Assembly (NCBI GenBank): GCA_022837505.1
Contig: JALHFZ010000053.1
Span: 1-12,471, forward strand
DNA: 12,471 bases
Direction of reading: 5' to 3'
From: Synergistaceae bacterium
GTDB lineage: Bacteria > Synergistota > Synergistia > Synergistales > Aminobacteriaceae
Below the pieces are notes generated by a model, which was not told the DNA's origin, did not search any database, and saw only the letters and a program-made list of their open reading frames with translations. Below, piece by piece: positions 1 through 7,900 of the stretch (positions within the stretch are counted from its first letter, which is position 1; each line of letters begins with the position of its first letter). The position numbers and the translations under genes are program-made.

Positions 1-1
1 C

Positions 2-1207
2 CTGAACCTCATCGAACCCTGCGCCGCCATCCTCGCCCCGGGGCTTGACGAGCTGAAGGAAGCCCTTCATGGAAAGGGGGTCCCCACCGTGACTCCCTCC
101 ACCTACACCGCTCCCCTTCCTCCCCTGACGGTGCGGGAGACCACCCGGGAGACGGAGGATATGGCGGTGATCTTCGCCACATCGGGCACGACCGGCCTTC
201 CCAAGGCAGTCCCCCTGACCCACGGAAACCTGCTCGACAACGCCTACAACATGTTCGATGCCCTGACCCTGCTGAAGGAAGGGGATGTATTCCTCAACGT
301 CCTCCCCAACTTCCATTCTTTCGGATACACCGTCGGCGGGATAATGCCCCTGGTCAAGAATATCCGCCAGACAGTTCTCGCCTCCTTTCTGCCCCCCGCC
401 GAAGCCATGATGGCCATCTTCCTCTCAAACGTCAACGTCATCCTCGCTGTTCCGGCCATGCTCCATTTCATGATCACCGCCGTGGAGCGGGGAGCGCCGA
501 AGCCCTCGGCCCTCACCATGATCGTGACGGGAGGGGACCGTCTTAATATTCAGCTTGACGGCAAGGCGAAGGACGTTCTCGGTACGGGGATCATCGAGGG
601 GTACGGACTGACGGAATGTTCTCCCGTGGTGGCGGTGAACCGCAATTACGAGGAGAGAATCCTCGGCACGGTCGGACCGATCCTCGAAAGCTATGAATGG
701 AAGCTTCGCAACGAGGCAAAGGAGGATGTCACACCCTCCGGAGAAGGGGTGCTCTGGGTGAAGGGGCCCTCGGTGACCTCCGGGTATTTCCGGGATCCCG
801 TCATGACTGCCGAGCGGTTTGAGGACGGTTGGTTCAACACGGGGGATTTTGTCCGCCTGGAAGAGGGCTCTATCCGCATCCTTGACAGGGTGACGGATAT
901 CATCATCGTTGGGGGATTCAATGTGTACCCCCAGGAGGTGGAGGCCATTCTCAACCTCCATCCCGCCGTCTCGTCTGCTGTGGTGGTCGGGATGCCCCAT
1001 CCAGTGAACGGAGAGGTTCCCAAGGCTTTCATCATTCTTAAAAAGGGCATGGAGGCTTCCGCCCGGGAGATCATCGATTTCGGAAAAAAACACCTGGCCC
1101 ACTTCAAGGTGCCCCGTAGCATCGAGTTCCGGACCGAGTTCCCCGTCTCAAGCACTGGGAAGGTGCTCCGCAGGCTGCTCAGGGATCAAAAGGGAGAGAA
1201 GAAATAA
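2..1207 (+). CDS. AMP-forming acyl-CoA/acyl-ACP synthetase, C-terminal part (5' end outside window)
   Basis: This enzyme of the ANL (acyl-adenylate-forming) superfamily would activate a fatty acid with ATP to an acyl-AMP and transfer it to CoA or acyl carrier protein in the cytoplasm. The frame is open from base 2, so the GTG at 89 is internal and the gene begins upstream; 401 residues are visible. Numbering from base 2, the ATP-binding loop TSGTTGLPK is at 60-68, the A5 motif GYGLTECSP starts at 200, the TGD motif is at 280-282, the hinge and core motif DIIIVGGFNVYP ends at 310, and the C-terminal SSTGK with the catalytic lysine is at 383-387. All core motifs are intact. The EGYGLTECSPVVAVN stretch is typical of the long-chain acyl-CoA synthetase and Aas (acyl-ACP synthetase/2-acyl-GPE acyltransferase) group. 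In Aas the ligase is fused behind an acyltransferase, but the N-terminus needed to decide is missing. Substrate chain length cannot be read from sequence. A hairpin terminator follows the TAA directly. Confidence 0.93.
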   Translation: MNLIEPCAAILAPGLDELKEALHGKGVPTVTPSTYTAPLPPLTVRETTRETEDMAVIFATSGTTGLPKAVPLTHGNLLDNAYNMFDALTLLKEGDVFLNVLPNFHSFGYTVGGIMPLVKNIRQTVLASFLPPAEAMMAIFLSNVNVILAVPAMLHFMITAVERGAPKPSALTMIVTGGDRLNIQLDGKAKDVLGTGIIEGYGLTECSPVVAVNRNYEERILGTVGPILESYEWKLRNEAKEDVTPSGEGVLWVKGPSVTSGYFRDPVMTAERFEDGWFNTGDFVRLEEGSIRILDRVTDIIIVGGFNVYPQEVEAILNLHPAVSSAVVVGMPHPVNGEVPKAFIILKKGMEASAREIIDFGKKHLAHFKVPRSIEFRTEFPVSSTGKVLRRLLRDQKGEKK

Positions 1208-1210
1208 AAG

Positions 1211-1246
1211 TGAAGGGGCCGGAAAAAACCGGTCCCTTCATTTTTT
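1211..1246 (+). terminator. Rho-independent terminator, probably bidirectional
   Basis: A 12-bp stem (1211-1222 with 1229-1240, all paired if one G-U wobble is allowed) closes an AAAAAA loop and is followed by six T residues. It lies three bases after the stop of the acyl synthetase gene. On the minus strand the same stem is followed by CTTTTATTTC, so it can also end transcription of the convergent rubrerythrin-type gene, whose stop lies about 20 bases away. Confidence 0.9.
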
Positions 1247-1265
1247 ATTCTCGTGCCGGGTGGTT

Positions 1266-1739
1266 TTAGAAAGCGTGGAAGCCCACCACGTCCGAGCGCA
1301 TCTCCATGTACCGTTTCTTGGTGATGTCCATGTGCTCTTTTTCCATCTCCTTGATTCTGCCGAACATGGCGGCGGTTTCACCGGTGCTCTCCTTTTCAAG
1401 GCGCTCGTAGAATTCCATGGCCCGCATCTCGGAAAGATAGGCCGCCGAGGCGATGCGGAGCAGGGAGGTCACATCCCCGAAATCCTTCGTCTGAACGTGA
1501 AGCTCGGGGGAGACGACCATGTCGGGGTCGATGGGGCACCGTTCGCCGTAGAGCTTTTCGTAATACTCCTGAAGGCTCTCTTCATGCTCGCTCTCCCAGT
1601 CGGAGAGTTCCTGAAGCTCCTTCTTCAGATAATCCTCTTCGACGTTGTCGGCCCACATACTGTAAAAATTCTTGGCCTCGACCTCGGCATGGATTCCGTA
1701 GCAGAGCGCTTTCCTCATGTCAAAAGCTGGAGCAGCCAT
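1266..1739 (-). CDS. Rubrerythrin-like diiron protein (ferritin-like four-helix bundle, no rubredoxin domain)
   Basis: This 157-residue cytoplasmic protein looks like a four-helix-bundle diiron protein of the rubrerythrin/ferritin-like group. Members reduce peroxide or handle iron, mainly in anaerobes and microaerophiles. Ligand candidates fall in the expected order: E19 in helix 1 (AEVEAKNFY), E49 and H52 in an ExxH of helix 2 (WESEHEE), E104 in helix 3 (SEMRAMEFYE) and E133 with H136 in an ExxH of helix 4 (MEKEHMD). There is no CxxC pair, so the rubredoxin domain of classical rubrerythrin is absent. Electron delivery would need a separate partner, and none is encoded here. The ATG is supported by a GAGGAGGG ribosome binding site on the minus strand (1746-1753), six bases upstream. 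The gene stands alone, convergent with the acyl synthetase and divergent from the giant gene. Peroxidase activity is inferred from family, not shown; ferritin-like iron storage or a regulatory role is possible. Confidence 0.88.
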   Translation of the reverse strand: MAAPAFDMRKALCYGIHAEVEAKNFYSMWADNVEEDYLKKELQELSDWESEHEESLQEYYEKLYGERCPIDPDMVVSPELHVQTKDFGDVTSLLRIASAAYLSEMRAMEFYERLEKESTGETAAMFGRIKEMEKEHMDITKKRYMEMRSDVVGFHAF

Positions 1740-1773
1740 TGCTATCCCTCCTCAGGATGTAGTCTTTCCTTAA

Positions 1774-1779
1774 ATTATA
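1774..1779 (-). promoter_or_regulatory. Candidate -10 element for the rubrerythrin-like gene
   Basis: Read on the minus strand this is a perfect TATAAT, about 35 bases upstream of the start codon and 20 bases beyond the ribosome binding site. No good -35 hexamer is found 16-18 bases further upstream (about 1796-1802 reads roughly AAGGCT). The promoter may therefore depend on an activator or tolerate a weak -35. Confidence 0.5.
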
Positions 1780-1872
1780 ACCCACTTCGGCAAAAAAGCC
1801 TTCAGGAGAACAGCCATTCTTCAAATTATTTCTTATCTTTTTGTTTTTTCCTCCCCATTATGAGCGGGGAAT

Positions 1873-1881
1873 TGGTAGAAT
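1873..1881 (+). promoter_or_regulatory. Candidate extended -10 promoter for the giant exported protein
   Basis: The sequence TGGTAGAAT matches an extended -10 element (TGn followed by a hexamer one base off TATAAT). There is no convincing -35, which is usual for extended -10 promoters. Transcription from here would give a 5' leader of roughly 100 bases containing the hairpin at 1925-1952. A TTGGTA/TTCTAT pair with a 16-base spacer (1872-1900) is a weaker alternative. Confidence 0.35.
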
Positions 1882-1924
1882 CAACTGGAAGAATTTCTAT
1901 CTTCAGAGAAGCCATGTTTTTTTG

Positions 1925-1952
1925 CTCCCCATCCGGAGCGGTCCGTGGGGAG
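1925..1952 (+). promoter_or_regulatory. Stable 5'-leader hairpin upstream of the giant gene
   Basis: CTCCCCA (1925-1931) pairs with TGGGGAG (1946-1952). Inside, CGGA (1934-1937) pairs with TCCG (1942-1945) around a GCGG loop, with a two-base bulge at 1932-1933. This gives 11 G/C-rich pairs. It is followed by TTTATCC and an AT-rich stretch, and ends 21 bases before the GGAGGT ribosome binding site. It could act as a leaky terminator/attenuator or as an mRNA-stabilising leader structure; sequence alone does not decide. Confidence 0.45.
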
Positions 1953-1985
1953 TTTATCCTCAATTTTTCTTCGGAGGTGTCCGTC

Positions 1986-4900
1986 ATGAAAAAACGTACG
2001 GTTTCCAGCCTCGTTCTTTTCCTTCTCCTTGTCTTTTGTTTCACCTCCCTGGTACCTCCTCTTCCGGCCTCGGGAGCCTCCACTGAGGAGGAAGATGCCT
2101 GGCTGAAGATCAATCCCATAGGAAAGCCTCCCTCTCTGAAGAAAGCCCAGTACGACTCCCTCGCCGAACGCCTCGGAGACGTGGGGGCGGGGCGCCTCGA
2201 CCCCCTCGCCTTCTACAATTCCCTCGGAGCGGACGGACTGACCCTTCCGGATCTCGCCGCCTTCAAGGGGGACTACATCAACGTAAAGACCTCGGAACTG
2301 GCGAAGCAGACGGGCAAGCCTCCCCTCTCCTGTATGACCGAGGCCCTTTCCCAATGGAACACTGCTTTCAGCGGGGCGGAACGGACCGTTCTCGATGTGC
2401 GGCGCAGGAATGTGCAGGCCGCCTTCGACCGGGCGGTCGCCCGATACGCCGAGTCTCATCCGGATTTCCCCTATCTCGTCAAAATGGACGTGGGGAGCTG
2501 GGCTTCGGAAAATTACCGGGACCTCCGCTTTGAAGGGGATATCGATTTTTCCGTCATCTCCTCCATGGTCGAAAATGCCGTGGAGCTGCGGAAACTCTAC
2601 AATGAGGAGATCAGAAACATCTTCGGCATGGATATGGCCGACCTCGAGGCCCACGCCACCGCCCAGAGAAAGGCCACAAGTGACGTGTATATCACCCAGG
2701 CCTCGGCGGACTGGGCGGAGATGGACGCCCTCAGGCGGGGCCTTCTGCAGGAGATTTCCCTCGAAAACGGCTCTGTGAAATATATCCCCGTCACCGACCC
2801 CCTGACCCGGTCCTTTATCTTCGCGAATCTGAAAAACAATATGCAGATCAAGGCCGGAGGGGAGGACCAGCTCGCGCGCCTGATGGACGAACCCCCTGAA
2901 AGAGTGCGGGACGGGCTTGAGCCGTCCATGAGCCTCGAGCTTCTGCGCCATCTGAACACCGATGCCCTTGCTTCGACCCTCTCCTATCATGAAAAGCTCG
3001 TCAAGATCGCTAAGTTCGTCGAACGGAGCGCCGCCCTTCAGTCCGGCCCTCCGGCCGATCCGGCCCTTGCCTCCTGGGCCAAGGCCGTCACGGAGCTGGC
3101 GGGCAACAAGGGGCTCCCTCCGGCGGAGCGACTCAAGCGGATTCTGCGGGGCAGCTCGTCCTTTCTGGGCAATCCGGCGGACATGCCGGCCCTTGAACGG
3201 GCGATTCTTGCGACAGGAGAGCGGGCCTCGGGGCTTCTCCGGGAGAACGTCTCCCGGGGGCTCGACCGCAGAATGAAGACTATCGAGGATACGGAGGCCC
3301 CTGAAAAGAAAAGGGGAGAGCAGAAGAAGCTGCTGGGGGAACTCGAGGAGATCCACAAGGCCTACGGCGAGAAGGGGGTGGACTTCCCCCCGAAGGCCGC
3401 AGAAACCATGGAAACACTGGCGGCGGCACTGAAGAGGGAGACCCTCCGCATTCCCCCGACAGAGATGGAGCGGATGAGAGAGCTCCTCCAGAAGACGGCG
3501 GAAAATCCGAAATCCTTCGAGATGGCCCTCTCCATGGTATGGGAAAAAGCGTCCTCCTATTACAATACCGCCGATGGTGCGGTTGACGCAATCAATAATT
3601 TTTTCGATTATCTGGACAACAACACGGTGGCCCGCCTTCGGGCCCTCAACACGGAACTGCACTTCGGAAGCACCGAGGGGAAGTTCCGCCTGACTATCCC
3701 CCTTCCCATCGGAAAGATCAACGACCGGCTGAACGCCACGGTCCTCGGCAAAATAGGAAATTCCCTCCCCTTCAAGGGCTTCAATCTCGGCACGGAAGCC
3801 CTCGGATACTGGGATGCCGTCGCCGGAGGAAAGGACTGGAACGAGAGCTTTTCGAACCTCGGAACCCAGATCTTCCGTTCAAGGGTTCCCGGCGGGGACA
3901 TCGTGGAGGCCGTGGTCATGGAGAACTATACCCGGGCGGCCATCGGCGTGGTCTACCTCCTCTTTCCCACGGCGGCCATCCCCGAGGCCCTCTACGGAAT
4001 GAGCGTGGCGGCGGCGGAATGGTCCGTGGGGCAGTGGCAGCAGTGGCTCTACAGCGAGATGGTGGACGCCCTCTACGAGGGGACGGAGTTCGAGCGGGAG
4101 GGGGACCGGTGGCGGGTCAAGTCCATCACCTACGCCAATCCGGGCCGTTCTCCCGTTCCGGTGAGCCGGGAGGAGATCTTCACCCTTCCCGAAAAGGCCC
4201 CGGCCATATCGAACATCCTCCTTCCCCAGGTGAGCCGTGCCCCTTCCATCACCATGTACCATGAACTGCTCGTTCATTCCGCCATATCCGACGGGCAGGC
4301 GGACATCCCCGTGTGGCCCCGGCGGTACAAAAATCTGAGCCTCTACGGAGAAAAACTCTGGAGGGATTACGAAGGTGAAGTCAAAAAAATAACCCGGCAG
4401 TACTTCGCCGAGGTGCTGAAGGAACTGGAGAAGCGGAAGGAATTCCTCTCCGGAGCGGGGATGGAAAAACTCCGGGAGATAGAGAAGGAGCTTGGGTGCG
4501 CCAAACCCATCCTTGAGCTGACGGGGGACGCCGCAAAGGACCGCCCCGCCATGGAGAAGGTCCTTGAGGACTGGAAGGGATGGAAGGAGGTCCACGGAGA
4601 GCTCATGGCGCTTCGGGAAAAGTGGAAGGCCTTCTTTATCCTCGTGCGGAAACCGTCCTGTTCGGCCCTTTCGATCGAGATAAGCCGGGAGGAGGACGAA
4701 AGGGAGCTCGCCGCAGTCCGGCAGGCCCTTGCCGAAGCCCGGCGGGGCGTGGAGGAGATCGTCGGCCGGGAAAAAGCGGACTACAAGACAGTGCAGCCTG
4801 CGGCCCGGGCCCGGATGGGGGCGGTGATCTACCCCTCGGGCAGCCCCCAGCGACGAGAAATGATCGACGAATACCGGGAGTATCTCGACTCCCTCCGGGG

Positions 4901-7900
4901 GAAACAGTCTCCCCTTCTTCTCCGCATCGTCGGTCCGGAGGCCGTGGAAGTCGGAGGGGAGGCGAACTTCACTGCCCTTCTCGACCGGGAGGTCCGGTCC
5001 GTGCGGTACGACTGGGGGTTCGCCTCGGGCGGGGATGGAGAGGTCCTCGAGGGAGGAAAGACTGTCAGGGTCACATGGAACCCCGCTGAACCGGGAGTAA
5101 AGAAGCTCGAGGTCCATGCCCTGGCGGACATCCCGGGAACCGACTGGGTGCGGGCAGTCCACACAGTCACGGTGCTCACCCGGGAGGAGGCCCCGAAGGC
5201 GGAACTGCGCCTGACCGCCCCCGTCAAGGTTATGAATGCCGGGGAAAGGGTTCCTCTCACCGCAGAGACCGTCCGGTTCGGTCTTGGGGGAGCGGGGTTC
5301 ACCCGCTACTTCTGGTTCATCAACGGCCGGCAGGTCCATGCCTCCGCAGAGAACGTCTTCTTCTTCGACGGGGTCGGGTACGAGGGACAGGTCGTCACCC
5401 TGAAGGTGGAGGGGAGGTCGGAGAACGCCATTGTGTCCGATTCCTCCCTTCGCCTTGCCGTGGAGCCGTCCCGGGGAAGTGAGAAGGATCTCAAGGTGCT
5501 CATCGCCCCCGAAATATCGGAGATTGCCGCCGGAAGTTCCCTCCGTCTGCGGGGGGTAGTCTTCCCCCGCTCGAGAGAAGGAAGACTGGAATATCAGTGG
5601 TCGGTGAACGGAGAGCCTGCCGGAAGCGGAACCACTCTCCTCTTCGACAGCGCCGGAAGAAAAGAGGGGCCCGTGGAGATCTCCCTCTACGCCCGTCAGG
5701 TCGCCGATGGGGAGTTCATCCTCTACGAAGGGCAGGCAGTCAGGGTAATCGAACTGGTCAAAGATGCCCCCGTCTCCCTTTCGCTCGCCCCCTACCCCCG
5801 GAAGACGGACGATGCCGCGGATATCAAAATCTGCGTCTCCAACCCCTTGAAGGACGTGACCTATTCGTGGTACGAATGGAACTCCGGGGGGCAGCGGTGG
5901 AGCGTCAATACCATAGCGGTCGCCCCCTGCATGACCAAGTCCCCCCGGGGTCTTTCGGGGCAGGATCTCCGCTTCCGGGTGGTGGCGGAGGACGGAAAAG
6001 GGCGGTCCGCCACCCTCGATACGGACTTCATCGCAGTCACCGATCCGCAATGGGAGCCCGCTGGCGAGGAAGAGGAACAGGAAGAGCCGGAAAAGCAGGA
6101 AGAGGAAAAGAAGCAAGAAGAGAAGAAGCGAGAAAAACAGCAGAAAGAAGAAAAACAGCAGAAAGAAGAAAAGCCTGTTCCCGAGCCGCAGGATGAGAAG
6201 AAGTCTCCGGCTGAAAAAGAAGGCGAAGAGCCCCCCGTCGAAACAGCCGAGACGAAGGGGGATGTCCGCCTTGTGGCCCCTGCCCGGGTGATGGAGGGGG
6301 ACATTTTCACGGTTCGGGCGGAAATTCCGCCCACTATGGCAGAAAAGGCTGCCCCTTCCTACCGGTGGGGGCAGGAGAAGGATGCTCCAATCCGGCCCTA
6401 CGCCCTTTTGAACGACGATGCAGGGGACGACAGGACCTCCGTCCCGGAGGGACAGATCCAGTTTCTTCCCAATGTCAATTTCCGGGGGAAGACGGGCAAT
6501 GTAGGCATCTTCGTCTACGAGAAGCTAAAAAGCTATCAGAAGGGAACTCCCATGACCTCCCTGGCCGAAGGGTTTGCAACTCTTGAGGTGCAGCCCATGG
6601 GGTGCTCCGTGGCGGCGAGCTCTTTCTGGTCCGGCGGGCCGAACGAAGATGGTTTGACTCTCTTGCGGAGCAGACAGAAAGATGACCCCATGGAGTGGAA
6701 AGGGGAATTTCTGGTGGAGATCGGCACCTGGCCCCAGCGGACCATGGAGGCCCTCGAAAAAGAGGTCGAGCAGAACGAACCCTACGGTACGAAAGAAGCC
6801 GTCTCCATCGATGACTACAAGGGGTACATGATGGTCCGCACACTCCTCAGCAGAAAATTCGTCAGCAATCAGGAGGCCTTCGTCGGCAGCTTCAGCGGTT
6901 CAGCAGTTCTGAAGGGACGGGTCTTGAAGGGCGAAGTTTCCATCTGGTTTTCAGCGTCTCTCAATTGCACCAGTCCCTCCGATTCTCAGCGGGAGGAAGT
7001 TCAGAAAGAGGTGGACAAAGCCCTCTCCGCGCTCCGAGCGATTCTTGCCAGCATCAGAGTGGTCCCAGACCCCAAACGGACGACTTTTGAATCGGAGAAA
7101 GCCGGAGAAAAAAAAGAAGAAGGAGTCGTCTCGCTGAAGAGGATTTCCCCGGCCTGGGGGCCTGTCGCCGTGGGAACACCCCTCGATCTGCAGGCCTCCC
7201 TCGGGGAGGGGACGAAAGAGAAAGACGTTATCTTCCGCTTTGAACCGAGCACTGAGGTCGCCTTCTCCCCCGCTGAAAGCGGAGACGGGAGGACCCAGGC
7301 GGTCTTCTCGGAACCAGGAAAGGTGGGGATCTGGGTATCGGCCCTCCGTGAAAAGGGAGAGACCCTGGGCGAGTCTGACCAGATGGAGATTGAGGTCACA
7401 GGTCCTGTACTCTCCTTTACGGTCAATCCGAAGGATGTACGGGTCGGACAGGAGATCGAGGTGAAGGCCCTCACAAAACCGCCTCTGCCTGAAGGAGCCT
7501 TCGTCGTGTGGAATCTGAAGGGGAAATCCCGCAGGCAGGGGGCCCTCGCGGCAGATACTACCCGATTCTCCTTTCTCGCCGAGGAGATGGGCAGCTACAC
7601 CGCCGAGGCCGAGGTGCGCAGTCCCAGGGGGGAAACTCTGGCAAAGGGTACAGCCCCAATCGAGATCAAGGGGTATGATGTGGCCGTGACCATCCTCGGG
7701 CCCGCAGGGCCCCGTCCGCAGGAATGGGTGGAGGGGAAGGGCCTTCAAACCCTGGAAAAGAACACCTTCCTCCGGGACGAGCACGTGAAGGGGAAGGCGG
7801 AGATCAAAGATAAGGATGTGCCGAAGGACCTCCGCTGGAAGTGGATTCCCGGAGAGGGGACATCCCTTGTCTCCACGGGCATAGGTTCCGAGGCGACTCT

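Noticed and set aside
89..1207. GTG at 89 as the real start of the acyl synthetase
   Set aside because: The frame is open to base 2 with coherent sequence, there is no ribosome binding site before 89, and the enzyme would lack its N-terminal portion.
1260..1985. In-frame upstream extension of the giant gene to 1260 (3,178 residues), including an alternative ATG at 1860
   Set aside because: Most of it is antisense to the well-supported rubrerythrin-type gene. The 1860 ATG has no ribosome binding site, and both would bury the clear signal peptide that starts at 1986 behind GGAGGT.
3879..6116. Long minus-strand open frame of 745 codons, with similar ones at 1881-3662 (593) and 9042-10835 (597)
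   Set aside because: All lie opposite the giant gene. They read as low-complexity Pro/Gly/Arg/Leu-rich sequence with no motifs, as expected from strong third-position GC bias in the true frame.
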